A stretch of DNA of 64,000 nucleotides from Caulobacter sp. NIBR1757 (GTDB lineage Bacteria; Pseudomonadota; Alphaproteobacteria; Caulobacterales; Caulobacteraceae). Where the stretch lies: assembly GCF_027912495.1 (NCBI RefSeq), contig NZ_CP115463.1, positions 1,883,501-1,947,500 on the forward strand, read 5' to 3'. Of this stretch, positions 45,058 through 53,910 are shown piece by piece; the stretch's first letter is position 1; the number at the start of each line of letters is the position of its first letter. The notes beneath the pieces were generated by a model. The model ran no database searches. It saw only the letters and a list, made by a program, of their open reading frames with translations, and was not told the DNA's origin. The position numbers and the translations under genes are program-made.

Positions 45058-45783
45058 TCAGTCGCCGCCGAGCATCGCCCAGCTGAGCGGGTGGGCCTTG
45101 TCCCTGCCCAGCGCCACGGCCAGCGGCGCGCCGCTGAACATCCCGGCATAGGCCTTGTCGCGAATATTGAGACCCCCCGCATAGGCCCCGAAGGCCGGCA
45201 GGATGACCCGCTCACCATCGGTGGCGAAGCATCGGCGGCGCACCGCGCGGCCTCTCCCGACCAGACGGGCGCAGGGGTGGAGGTGGCCGGCGATCTCGCC
45301 GGGCTGGCGTCCTCCCCGCGGTTCGTGGCGGAGAATGAGGGTTCCGACGCTGAGTTCGTCGGCCAGCTCGCCGGGGAGGGCGCTCGGCCCATCTTCGTCA
45401 TGGTTGCCGACCGCCCAGATCAGGGTGCGGCCGGCGGCGAGGGCGGCGATGCGCTCGGCGACCATGGGGGCGAGGCGGGCCTCGGCCTGGCCGTCGTGGA
45501 AGCTGTCGCCGAGGAAGACCAGCGTGGCCGGCGTCGTGGCGGCGACCTCGGCCTCCAGCCGGGCGAGGGTCTCGACGGTGTCATAGGGCGGCAGCAGCTG
45601 GCCGCGTGACGCGTAGGCGCTGCCCTTTTCGAAGTGCAGGTCGGCGACGACCAGCGTCCGCTCGCCGGGCAGCCACAGGGCGCCGCTGTGGCGCATGACC
45701 AGCGGGTGGCCGTGGATGGCCATGGCGACGCCGCCGCAGGGGCTCATGGCGAAGAATCGGTCGCGCAGGGCCTGGGCGTTCAC
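45058..45783 (-). CDS. pdeM: Ligase-associated DNA damage response endonuclease PdeM
   Basis: A 241-residue calcineurin-like metallophosphoesterase. Metal-binding motifs are Asp48/His50 in VVADLHFEKGSA, FLGDSFHDG at about 90-98, GNHDE at 126-130 and GHLHPC near 167. It starts at a GTG overlapping the stop of the helicase (TCGTGA), which fixes the start and shows translational coupling. PdeM enzymes occur with an Lhr helicase, an exonuclease and an ATP-dependent ligase in a repair cassette; here only the helicase adjoins. It likely processes DNA ends. Confidence 0.9.
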   Translation of the reverse strand: MNAQALRDRFFAMSPCGGVAMAIHGHPLVMRHSGALWLPGERTLVVADLHFEKGSAYASRGQLLPPYDTVETLARLEAEVAATTPATLVFLGDSFHDGQAEARLAPMVAERIAALAAGRTLIWAVGNHDEDGPSALPGELADELSVGTLILRHEPRGGRQPGEIAGHLHPCARLVGRGRAVRRRCFATDGERVILPAFGAYAGGLNIRDKAYAGMFSGAPLAVALGRDKAHPLSWAMLGGD

Positions 45784-48251
45784 GACAGGGCCTCCGCGAT
45801 CAGGTCCTCGGCCGCCTCGGCCAGGATCATGTCGGCCGTATCGCCACCGACCCTCTCCTTGCCGATCTCCAGCAGGATCGGCACGGCGAAGGGCGACAGG
45901 TGGTCGAGCCGAGAATGCAGGATCTGGCCGCGGATGCGCTCCAGCATGTGGCCGACGCGGGCGACGTCGATCATGCCGCTGGCGGCGTCGATCCGCGCGG
46001 TGCGCAGCAGCAGGTGGTCGGGTTGATGGCGGCGCAGCACGTCGTAGATCAGATCAGTCGAAAAGGTCACCTGGCGCCCGGTTTTTTCGGCGCCGGGCAT
46101 GCGCCGTTCGATGAGGCCGGCGATCAGGGCGCAGCCCTTGAACGCCCGCTTCATCATGAAGCTCTCGTCCAGCCAGGCCTCGAGGTCGTCTCCCAGCATG
46201 TCCTGATCGAACAGTGAGTCGAAATCGAGGTCATCCATCGGTTTCAGAGACCAGATGGCCAAGGCGTAGTCGTTGACCACGAAGCCCAGCGGTCCGACGC
46301 GCAGGCGGTCGAGGCGCTTGGTCAGCAGCATGGCCAGGGTGGTGTGCGCAAGCCGCCCCTCGAACGGGTAGATGACCAGGAAGTGGCGTTTTCCGCGGGC
46401 GAAGGTCTCCAGCAACATCTGCTCGGGCGTCGGGATCATCGACTTGTCCTGCTGAACGGTCAGCCATTCGCAGACGTCGGTGGGCAGGGCCTTCCAGGTT
46501 TCCGGATCGCTCATCATCCGGCGCACCTTGGCGGCCAGGAAGGTGGAGATGGCGAACTTGCTGCCGCCCCAGCTTGGCAGCTTGGGATCGTCATTCGGGG
46601 CCGGCGTGACCAAGGCGTCGGTCGAGGTGACGCCCTGCAGTCGCCAGACGCCGCCAGCGAAGATGAAGGTATCGCCGGGCTCCAGCATCTCGAGGTAGCC
46701 CTCCTCGACCTCGCCGATCTTGCGGCCGACCGTGCCGCGCCGCCCGGCCAGCCGGATGTTAAGGACGGCCGGGGAAACGATGGCCCCGACATTCATCCGG
46801 TGGCGCTGGGCGGTCTGGGCGTCGCGCACGCGCCAGAGGCCGTCCTGGCCCTTCACGATCCGGCGGAAGCGGTCGTAGGTGCGCAGGGCGTAGCCGCCGG
46901 TGGAGACGAACTCGACCACCTGTTCGAAGTCTTCCCAGGTCAGCTCGCGGTAGGGGCCGGCGGTTCGGACCTCGTCGTAGAGGGCTAGGAGGTCGAAGGG
47001 CTCGGAGACGGCGCAGCCCATGACATGCTGCGCCAGGACATCGAGGGCGCCGATGCGGGGCGGTTCAGCGTCGAAGGCGTTTTCGGCGATGGCCTCGCGG
47101 GCCGCGTGGCATTCGAGGACCTCGAAGCGGTTGGCCGGCACGAAGATGGCTTTCGACGGCTCGTCGAGCCGGTGGTTGGCCCGGCCGATCCGCTGGACCA
47201 TCCGCGAGGCGCCCTTGGGCGCGGCCAGCTGGATGACCAGGTCGACGTCGCCCCAGTCGATGCCGAGGTCGAGGGTGGAGGTGCAGACCACGGCCCTGAG
47301 GTCGCCCCGGGCCATGGCGGCCTCGACCTTGCGGCGCTGTTCGGCGGCCAGGCTGCCGTGGTGCAGGGCGATGGGCAGGCCCTCGTCATTGAGCTTCCAC
47401 AGCTCCTGGAAGGCGAACTCGGCCTGGAAGCGGGTGTTGACGAAGATCAGCGAGGTCCTGTGGCGCTTGATGACCTCGTAGACGTCGGCCATCGCATGCT
47501 GGGCCGTATGGCCGGCCCAGGGGACGCGGCCTTCGGAAATCAGGACATCGACCTGGGGCAGGGGGCCGGGCGGGCCACGGACCAGGCGGACGGCCTGTGC
47601 GGGGTCTGCATCCTCGCCGCCGGCGGGACTGAGCCAACGCCGGATCATGTCCGGATCATCGACCGTCGCAGAGAGGCCGACGCGGCGCATGGTCGGGGCG
47701 AACTGCTGCAGCCGGGCGATGTCGAGGGCCAGCAGGTCGCCGCGCTTCTGAGGCCAGAGGCTGTGGATTTCGTCAATGATAACGCAGCGCAGGTCCTCGA
47801 AATACCGCCGCGCCCCTTCCCAGGCGCAGAACAGGGCCAGCTGCTCGGGCGTGGTCAGCAGGATGTCCGGCGGCTTGACCCGCTGGCGTGCTTTTCGGGC
47901 CTCGCCGGTGTCGCCGGTGCGCGACTCGGCGGTGATGTTCAGTCCCATCTGGGCGATGGGGGTCATCAGGTTGCGCTCGACATCGACCGCCAGGGCCTTG
48001 AGCGGCGAGATGTAGAGGGTGTGAACCCCGCGCGGGGTATTGGGCGGCGGTCGGTGCGACAGTTCGATCAGGCTGGGCAGGAAGCCGGCCAGGGTCTTGC
48101 CGCCGCCGGTCGGGGCGATGAGCAGGGCGTGGGCCTCGTCCTCGCCGGCCTTGACCATGTCCAGCTGGTGCTGACGCGGCGCCCAGCCCCGTCCGGCGAA
48201 CCAGGCTTCGAAGCGGTCGGGAAGGAGCGCGGGAAGCGCGGCGGCGGTCAT
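45780..48251 (-). CDS. Ligase-associated DNA damage response DEXH helicase (Lhr family)
   Basis: An 823-residue superfamily 2 helicase. The Walker A motif APTGGGKT is at 46-53, DEIH at 160-163 (VIIDEIHSLWP), and motif VI appears in MVQRIGRANHRLDEPSKA near 340. A winged-helix and Lhr-core C-terminal region follow (VNDYALAIWSLKPMDDLDFD). The Lhr-like core fits the ligase-associated form of about 800-850 residues. It unwinds nucleic acid during repair and is translated together with PdeM. The gene start is an ATG just before the family's N-terminus; a DUF4180 gene is divergent. Confidence 0.92.
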   Translation of the reverse strand: MTAAALPALLPDRFEAWFAGRGWAPRQHQLDMVKAGEDEAHALLIAPTGGGKTLAGFLPSLIELSHRPPPNTPRGVHTLYISPLKALAVDVERNLMTPIAQMGLNITAESRTGDTGEARKARQRVKPPDILLTTPEQLALFCAWEGARRYFEDLRCVIIDEIHSLWPQKRGDLLALDIARLQQFAPTMRRVGLSATVDDPDMIRRWLSPAGGEDADPAQAVRLVRGPPGPLPQVDVLISEGRVPWAGHTAQHAMADVYEVIKRHRTSLIFVNTRFQAEFAFQELWKLNDEGLPIALHHGSLAAEQRRKVEAAMARGDLRAVVCTSTLDLGIDWGDVDLVIQLAAPKGASRMVQRIGRANHRLDEPSKAIFVPANRFEVLECHAAREAIAENAFDAEPPRIGALDVLAQHVMGCAVSEPFDLLALYDEVRTAGPYRELTWEDFEQVVEFVSTGGYALRTYDRFRRIVKGQDGLWRVRDAQTAQRHRMNVGAIVSPAVLNIRLAGRRGTVGRKIGEVEEGYLEMLEPGDTFIFAGGVWRLQGVTSTDALVTPAPNDDPKLPSWGGSKFAISTFLAAKVRRMMSDPETWKALPTDVCEWLTVQQDKSMIPTPEQMLLETFARGKRHFLVIYPFEGRLAHTTLAMLLTKRLDRLRVGPLGFVVNDYALAIWSLKPMDDLDFDSLFDQDMLGDDLEAWLDESFMMKRAFKGCALIAGLIERRMPGAEKTGRQVTFSTDLIYDVLRRHQPDHLLLRTARIDAASGMIDVARVGHMLERIRGQILHSRLDHLSPFAVPILLEIGKERVGGDTADMILAEAAEDLIAEALS

Positions 48252-48322
48252 CCCGGCCGATATAGCATGTTCCCGTTCTGTTTCGAGGGCCTGTGCTAAC
48301 CTGCCGCGACAGGAGGATGACG

Positions 48323-48655
48323 ATGGACGTGCGGACGATCGGTGAGGCGAAAGTGCTGATGGTTCCGGCCGAAGGGCCGCCGTTGGGCAGCGAGCGGGAC
48401 GCGACCGACCTGATCGGCGACGCCCTGTCGATGGGGGCCGAGGCAGTGGCCATCCCGGTCGAGCGGCTGCATCCGGAGTTCCTGAGCCTGGCCAGCCGGA
48501 TGGCAGGGCTGATGATCCAGAAGTTCACCAACTATCGGCTGGACGTGGTGTTCGTCGGCGACATTTCGCAGGCTCTGGCGAAGAGTGAGGCGCTGCGGGC
48601 CTTCGTCGTCGAGTCCAATCGCGGCAAGGGCGTGCGGTTCGTCGATCAACTCTGA
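48323..48655 (+). CDS. DUF4180 family protein
   Basis: A 110-residue protein fitting DUF4180: start with VRTIGEAKVLMVPAEGPPL, then RDATDLIGDALSMGAEAVAIP, LAGLMIQKFTNYRLDVVFVGD-like segments. Function unknown. The ATG at 48323 has AGGAGG six bases upstream, which decides the start over the ATG at 48317 that touches the Shine-Dalgarno sequence. It is divergent from the Lhr gene. Confidence 0.82.
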   Translation: MDVRTIGEAKVLMVPAEGPPLGSERDATDLIGDALSMGAEAVAIPVERLHPEFLSLASRMAGLMIQKFTNYRLDVVFVGDISQALAKSEALRAFVVESNRGKGVRFVDQL

Positions 48656-48710
48656 TACCTCTGTGGTCGTTCCCCTTTCGTTTCGGGGCGGATCGGACTA
48701 GGGAAACGGG

Positions 48711-51533
48711 GTGAACGCCGTCACCTCCAGCCTCAATCTTGCGCCGGCCCTGATCGTGCTGCCGGGGCCGCGTTGCGCCGTAGCCGATGGCAGTGGGGCG
48801 CGGGAGCTGCGGCCGCCGGCGGCGCGGGACCTGGCCGAAGCTGGGCCGGTGCTGGTGGTGCATGCCGGGATGACCGCCAAGCGGCTGGGGCTGAACACGC
48901 CGCCCCGGGCGCGGGGGGTGTTCGACGCCCTGGAGCTGTTCGCCTTCGTCAAGCCGGCGACCTTCGCGGCCCCGTCGGCGGTGGGGCTGTCGCAGGCGCT
49001 CGGATTGACCGAACCGAAGGGGGCCGTGGAGCAGGCGACGACCCTGCGCGAGGCCTGTGAGCTCCTGCTGCGCGACCTGGAGACGGCGCCCTGGCCGTCG
49101 CGGGAAGAGGCGCTGAATCTGGCCGAGACCATGGACCGGGCCGGCTGGGCCTGGGGGCCGGCGGTGATTAACGCCCTGCGCAGCCGCACCGTCGGCGAGG
49201 CGGGGCGGCGCGGGTCCGGGCTGGATGTCTGGGCGAGGGTGTCCGAATGGGAGGACGAGGCGCCGCCCGGGCAGCCGGGCTCCCGCACGGTGACGCCGCA
49301 GGCGGCCGAGGCGCGGCTGACCCTGTTGCTGCAACGCTCGGGTCTGGACGAGGCGCGGCCGATGCAGGCGGTGTTCGCGGCCGAGACCGCCTACGCCTTC
49401 TCACCCCGCGACAAGGAGGGCGAGCCGCGCATGGTGCTGGCCGAGGCCGGGACCGGGGTTGGCAAGACGCTGGGCTATTTGGCGCCGGCCTCGTTGTGGG
49501 CCGAGGAGAACGGGCCGGCGGTGTGGATCAGCACCTACACCCGCGCCCTGCAGCGACAGATCGAGCGGGAGAGCGCCTCCATCTATCCCGACCCCGCCGT
49601 TCGGGCCCGCAAGGCGGTGGTGCGCAAGGGGCGGGAGAACTACCTCTGCCTGCTGAACTTCCAGGAACAGGTGCAGACCGCCCAGCTGGGCAACGGCGAT
49701 GTCATCGGCATGGGCCTGGCGGCGCGCTGGGTGCGCAAGACGCGGGACGGCGACATGACCGGCGGCGATTTCCCCGGCTGGCTGCCGGCGCTGTTCGCGG
49801 TGCCGCCCTCGGCCCAGGCCAGCGCGGCCAACCTCGTCGATCGGCGGGGCGAGTGCGTGCATGCCGCCTGCGCCCACTACCGCGCCTGCTATGTGGAGAA
49901 AGCCATCCGGGGCAGTCGGCGGGCTGATCTGGTCATCGCCAACCATGCGCTGGTGCTGACCCAGGCGGCGTTCGATGGGGCGCGGCGGGCGCGGGGCGGC
50001 AAGACGGATGTCGAGACGGCGCAGCTCAGACGCATCGTCTTCGACGAGGGTCACCACCTGTTCGACGCCGCCGACTCCGCCTTTTCGGCGGCGTTGAGCG
50101 GGGCGGAGGCGGCCGAGCTGCGGCGCTGGATCCGCGGGCCGGAATCGCGCGGGCGGCGGGGCAGGGGGCTGGAGCACCGCCTGCTCGACGTGATCGGCGA
50201 CCGGGAGGAGCCAAGACGGGCGCTGCACGATGTGACCCGGGCGGCGGCGGTGCTGCCGGGCGAGGGGTGGTCCGGGCGGATCGCGCCGCCGAACGGCGAG
50301 ATCAATCCGATCGGGCCGGTGGAGAACTTCCTGGCCGCGGTGCTGGAGCAACTGCGGGCCCGCAACAGCGAGCGCAACGCCGGCGCGGCCGACATCGGCA
50401 TGGAGTGCCAGGCCCGGCCGGCCATCGACCGGGTGCGTGAGACGGCGGCCGACGCCGCCTCGGCGCTGGCGAGCGTCGAGGCGCCGTTGCTGGCCCTGGC
50501 GCGGCATCTGGAAGACCTGCTCGACGACGAGGCGGACGAGCTCGGCCCCAGCGAGCGGGCGCGGATCGAGGGCGCCCTGCGCGGGCTGGACCGGCGGGCG
50601 CGGATGACCCTGCCGGCCTGGCGCTCGATGCTGAAGGCCATCGAGGAGGACGCCGAGGACGATCCCGACTTCGTCGACTGGTTCGACGCGACCTTCCTGT
50701 ATGGCCGGGTGGTCGACGCCTCCAGCCGCCGCCATTGGGTTGATCCGACCGAACCCCTGACCGCCGCCGTGCTGGCCCCGGCCCACGGGGTGCTGGTGAC
50801 CAGCGCCACCCTGACCGATCCGTCGTCGGAGGATCCGTTCGCCCTGGCCGAGATGCGGACCGGCGGGGCGCGGCTGCCCGAGCGGCCCAAGACCATCCGC
50901 CTGGCCTCGCCCTTCGACTACGCCAACCAGGCGCGGGCCTTCGTGGTCACCGACGTCGCCAAGGACGATGCGAGGCAGGTGGCCGCCGCCATGCGAGAGC
51001 TGTTCCTGGCGGCCGGCGGCGGCGGGGTGGGACTGTTCACCGCCATCCGGCGCCTGCGGGCGGTGCATGAGAAGATCGCCGCGCCCCTGGCCGACAAGGG
51101 GCTGGCCCTCTACGCCCAGCACGTCGATCCGATCGAGGTCGGCGGGCTGGTCGACATCTTCCGGGCCGAGGAGGACAGCTGCCTGCTCGGCACCGACGCG
51201 GTGCGCGACGGGGTGGACGTGCCGGGCCGATCCCTTCGCCTGCTGGTCTTCGACCGCGCGCCCTGGCCCCGGCCCGACATCCTGCACAAGGCCCGCCGGG
51301 CGCGGTTTGGCGGCAAGGGCTATGACGACGCCGTGGCCCGCAACCGCATCGCCCAGGCCTTCGGTCGGCTGATCCGCCGGGCGGACGACAAGGGGGTGTT
51401 CGTCATGCTGGACCCGGCCTCGCCGACACGGCTGTTCGCGGGCCTGCCCGAAGGGGTGGAGATCCAGCGGGTCGGTCTGGTCGAGGCCATCGAGGCGACG
51501 GCGGACTTCTTGAAGAAGGACAGTGCGACATGA
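48711..51533 (+). CDS. DinG-like ATP-dependent DNA helicase (XPD/Rad3 type)
   Basis: A 940-residue iron-sulfur superfamily 2 helicase. Residues 1-225 are an N-terminal region with no recognised motif. The Walker A is AEAGTGVGKT (about 245-255) and the DEGHH box about 445. Four cysteines near 313 (NYLCLLNF), 382, 387 and 393 (ECVHAACAHYRAC) should hold a 4Fe-4S cluster. Motifs V-VI appear as GTDAVRDGVDVPGRSLRLL and QAFGRLIRRADD. It should unwind DNA with 5'-3' polarity in repair. The start is GTG at 48711. Its stop overlaps the O-methyltransferase start. Confidence 0.9.
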   Translation: MNAVTSSLNLAPALIVLPGPRCAVADGSGARELRPPAARDLAEAGPVLVVHAGMTAKRLGLNTPPRARGVFDALELFAFVKPATFAAPSAVGLSQALGLTEPKGAVEQATTLREACELLLRDLETAPWPSREEALNLAETMDRAGWAWGPAVINALRSRTVGEAGRRGSGLDVWARVSEWEDEAPPGQPGSRTVTPQAAEARLTLLLQRSGLDEARPMQAVFAAETAYAFSPRDKEGEPRMVLAEAGTGVGKTLGYLAPASLWAEENGPAVWISTYTRALQRQIERESASIYPDPAVRARKAVVRKGRENYLCLLNFQEQVQTAQLGNGDVIGMGLAARWVRKTRDGDMTGGDFPGWLPALFAVPPSAQASAANLVDRRGECVHAACAHYRACYVEKAIRGSRRADLVIANHALVLTQAAFDGARRARGGKTDVETAQLRRIVFDEGHHLFDAADSAFSAALSGAEAAELRRWIRGPESRGRRGRGLEHRLLDVIGDREEPRRALHDVTRAAAVLPGEGWSGRIAPPNGEINPIGPVENFLAAVLEQLRARNSERNAGAADIGMECQARPAIDRVRETAADAASALASVEAPLLALARHLEDLLDDEADELGPSERARIEGALRGLDRRARMTLPAWRSMLKAIEEDAEDDPDFVDWFDATFLYGRVVDASSRRHWVDPTEPLTAAVLAPAHGVLVTSATLTDPSSEDPFALAEMRTGGARLPERPKTIRLASPFDYANQARAFVVTDVAKDDARQVAAAMRELFLAAGGGGVGLFTAIRRLRAVHEKIAAPLADKGLALYAQHVDPIEVGGLVDIFRAEEDSCLLGTDAVRDGVDVPGRSLRLLVFDRAPWPRPDILHKARRARFGGKGYDDAVARNRIAQAFGRLIRRADDKGVFVMLDPASPTRLFAGLPEGVEIQRVGLVEAIEATADFLKKDSAT

Positions 51534-52195
51534 CCCAGCCCCTGTGGACCGCCGTCGACGGCTATTTCAACGACAGCCTCGGCGCCAACGACGCCGCCCT
51601 CGATCATGCGCTGGCGGCCAGCCGGGGGGCGGGGCTGCCGGCCATCGCCGTGGCGCCGAACCAGGGGAAGTTGCTGAACCTGCTGGCGCGGTCGATCGGG
51701 GCAAGGCGCATTCTCGAGGTCGGCACGCTGGGCGGCTACAGCACCATCTGGCTGGCGAGGGCATTGCCGGAGGGCGGCCGGCTGGTCAGCCTGGAGATCG
51801 ATCCGCACCATGCGGAGGTGGCGCGCGGGAACCTGGCGTTTGCGGGGCTTGAGGCGGTCGCCGAAGTGCGGACCGGGGCGGGGATCGATCTCTTGCCCGT
51901 GCTGGCGGCCGAGGGCGGGCCGCCGCTGGACCTGACCTTCATCGACGCCGACAAGCCGTCGAACCCGGACTATTTCCGCTGGGCGCTGCAGATGACACGG
52001 CCGGGCGGACTGATCATCGTCGACAACGTCGTGCGCGCCGGGGCGGTGATCGACGAGAACGGCGACGCCTCGGTGCAGGGGGTGCGGCGGCTGGCCGAAC
52101 TGATCGCCGCCGAGCCGCGCGTGGACGCCACGGCGCTGCAGACGGTGGGCGACAAGGGCTATGACGGGCTGCTGATTGCGCTCGTGAAATCCTGA
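51530..52195 (+). CDS. O-methyltransferase, caffeoyl-CoA/catechol type
   Basis: A 221-residue class I SAM methyltransferase of the CCoAOMT group: VGTLGGYSTIWLARALPEGG (SAM site, about 64-83), FIDADKPSNPDYFRWAL (metal-binding Asp, about 137-153) and DNVVRAGAVIDENGDAS. These enzymes methylate catechol-like hydroxyls with a divalent metal. The ATG overlaps the stop of the helicase (ATGA), so it is on that transcript although the functions seem unrelated. Confidence 0.9.
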   Translation: MTQPLWTAVDGYFNDSLGANDAALDHALAASRGAGLPAIAVAPNQGKLLNLLARSIGARRILEVGTLGGYSTIWLARALPEGGRLVSLEIDPHHAEVARGNLAFAGLEAVAEVRTGAGIDLLPVLAAEGGPPLDLTFIDADKPSNPDYFRWALQMTRPGGLIIVDNVVRAGAVIDENGDASVQGVRRLAELIAAEPRVDATALQTVGDKGYDGLLIALVKS

Positions 52196-52300
52196 ATGTC
52201 CGTGTGAGGACGAAGCGCCAAGCCTTTGACTTGAAACGGTCGTCTTGCGGCGATGTTGCCGGTCTATCTCCTCCCGTCGGGGCGAGACGGAGAGACGACG

Positions 52301-52579
52301 ATGCATATGGCGCCCATCCATCCTGATCGGCCGATCGACGAGTCGGCCCGGCCCGAGGGCAGTTTCTGCGCCCGCGCCATGGTCCAGCGGGTGCGCTGGG
52401 GCACGGGACTGACCCAGGACGCCTTTGCCCGGACCTTCCGGCTGGACGCCGACGCCCTGTGCGAGATCGAGGCGGGCCGGACGCTGCCGGACGCGGCGCT
52501 GCTGGCCTATCTGCAGGTCATCGAATGGCGGCCCGCGGCGGTTCTCGACGCGCTGGACCAGGGCGACAAACCCGTTTGA
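52301..52579 (+). CDS. Small XRE-type helix-turn-helix protein
   Basis: A 92-residue protein. Residues 29-75 form an HTH of the XRE/Cro type (TGLTQDAFARTFRLDADALCE, IEAGRTLPDAALLAYLQVI). The N-terminal 28 residues have no domain. The ATG at 52301 is preceded by GGAG at a long spacing. It ends inside the -35 box of the ArsR promoter. Probably a DNA-binding regulator; target unknown. Confidence 0.65.
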   Translation: MHMAPIHPDRPIDESARPEGSFCARAMVQRVRWGTGLTQDAFARTFRLDADALCEIEAGRTLPDAALLAYLQVIEWRPAAVLDALDQGDKPV

Positions 52580-52605
52580 CATGCAACCAAATGGTTGCCT
52601 ATAGT
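52576..52605 (+). promoter_or_regulatory. Promoter with ArsR operator: TTGACA, 18 bp, TATAGT
   Basis: The -35 TTGACA (52576-52581) and -10 TATAGT (52600-52605) are near consensus with an 18-bp spacer. The spacer holds the perfect dyad GCAACCA-AA-TGGTTGC (52583-52598), the operator form widely found in front of ArsR-SRPBCC operons. The first A of the ATG at 52614 lies only about two bases after the expected transcription start, so the arsR message should be leaderless or nearly so. Confidence 0.75.
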
Positions 52606-52613
52606 CCGCCGCG

Positions 52614-52943
52614 ATGGAGACGGATGCGGTCTTTCGCGCGCTGGCCGATGCAAGCCGGCGCGACCTGCTGGACCGGCTGTTCGTGCGCAACGGACAGACG
52701 CTGATGGACCTGTGTGACGGCCTGGCGATGACCCGCCAGGCGGTCAGCAAGCACCTTCGCATCCTGGAGGAGGCCAGCCTCGTCACCGCCGTGAAGCGGG
52801 GGCGGGAGAAGCTGCACTACCTGAACCCGATCCCCATCGCCCAGATCGCCGATCGCTGGATCGGCAAGTTCGAACGGGCCCGGGTCGAAGACCTGGTGGC
52901 GTTCAAGACCCAACTCGAGAACCCGGAAGGGGAGACAGAATGA
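52614..52943 (+). CDS. ArsR family transcriptional repressor
   Basis: A 109-residue winged-helix repressor (DAVFRALADASRRDLLDRLF at the N-terminus, MTRQAVSKHLRILEEASLV as recognition helix). No metal-binding Cys pair is present, as usual for the SRPBCC-linked ArsR group. It should bind the GCAACCA/TGGTTGC dyad in its own promoter and repress the operon until a ligand releases it. Its stop overlaps the next gene by four bases. Confidence 0.9.
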   Translation: METDAVFRALADASRRDLLDRLFVRNGQTLMDLCDGLAMTRQAVSKHLRILEEASLVTAVKRGREKLHYLNPIPIAQIADRWIGKFERARVEDLVAFKTQLENPEGETE

Positions 52944-53365
52944 GCGACCCGGCCTTCGTCTATGTGATCTACATCCGCACCACGCCGCAGAAGCTGTGGG
53001 ACGCCCTGACTGACCCCGACCTGCGGCCGAAATTCTGGTTCGGCCGACGCTCGGAGAGCGACTGGAAGGCCGGATCGAAGCACGTTCTGCACGCACCGGA
53101 CGGAAGTATCGACTTCCAGGGCGTGGTGCTGGAGAGCGATCCGCCCCGCAAGCTGACCTACAGCTTCGAGACCGCCTCGCCGACGACGACGGTGACCTAT
53201 CTGCTGGAGCCGGTGGAGGACGCGGTGCGTTTGACGGTGACGCACGACGGCTTCCCGGACGACAGCGAGCAGCGCAAGGGGGTCAGCAACGGCTGGCCGG
53301 CGATCATGTCAGCCCTGAAGAGCCTGCTGGAGAACGGCGAGCCGACGCCGCAGGTCATGCCGTAG
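52940..53365 (+). CDS. SRPBCC (AHSA1-type) protein 1
   Basis: A 141-residue START/AHSA1-fold protein (VYVIYIRTTPQKLWDALTDP, FWFGRRSESDWKAGS, GFPDDSEQRKGVSNGWPAIM). The fold has a deep hydrophobic cavity for a small ligand. It is translationally coupled to ArsR, a common pair in Proteobacteria and Actinobacteria whose ligand is unknown. A second paralogue follows eleven bases later. Confidence 0.88.
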   Translation: MSDPAFVYVIYIRTTPQKLWDALTDPDLRPKFWFGRRSESDWKAGSKHVLHAPDGSIDFQGVVLESDPPRKLTYSFETASPTTTVTYLLEPVEDAVRLTVTHDGFPDDSEQRKGVSNGWPAIMSALKSLLENGEPTPQVMP

Positions 53366-53376
53366 GAGCAACAACG

Positions 53377-53856
53377 ATGTCCAAAGATCCGGTGGCGAAA
53401 GCCCAGACGATGATCCGGGCGCCGGTCGCGAGGGTTTTCGAGGCCTTTATCGATCCGGCGGTGACGACGACGTTCTGGTTCAGCAAGGCGAGCGGGCCGT
53501 TGAAGGCCGGTGAGACGGTGCGCTGGGACTGGGACATGTATGGCGCCGGCGACGACATCCATGTCCGCGCTATCGAAGCGGATAAGACCATTATCTACGA
53601 TTGGGGCGGGCAAGGGAATTTATCGCGGGTGGAAATGACCTTTTCCGCCCTTGATGACGGCCAGACCTTCGTCGAGGTGAGCAACAGCGGCTTTCATGGC
53701 GATGCGGAGTCGGTCGTCGCCCAGGCCCTGGACAGCAATGGCGGCTTCACCACCGTGCTGTGCGCGGCCAAGGTCTGGCTGGAGCATGGCATCAACGCCC
53801 GACTGATCGAGGACAAGTTTCCGCAGGCGCTGTCGGCGGACTGGAAGGGACGCTGA
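53377..53856 (+). CDS. SRPBCC (AHSA1-type) protein 2
   Basis: A 159-residue AHSA1-type protein (AQTMIRAPVARVFEAFIDPA, TTFWFSKASGPLKAGETV, WDMYGAGDDIHV). It is a paralogue of the previous gene, but longer and more divergent at the C-terminus. Third gene of the ArsR operon and probably regulated by it. Converges on rtcB with 54 bases between. Confidence 0.85.
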   Translation: MSKDPVAKAQTMIRAPVARVFEAFIDPAVTTTFWFSKASGPLKAGETVRWDWDMYGAGDDIHVRAIEADKTIIYDWGGQGNLSRVEMTFSALDDGQTFVEVSNSGFHGDAESVVAQALDSNGGFTTVLCAAKVWLEHGINARLIEDKFPQALSADWKGR

Positions 53857-53910
53857 CCCAACTCATGGGAAAACGAGAAATGCCGCCGGGGTTGCCCCCG
53901 ACGGCGTAAC

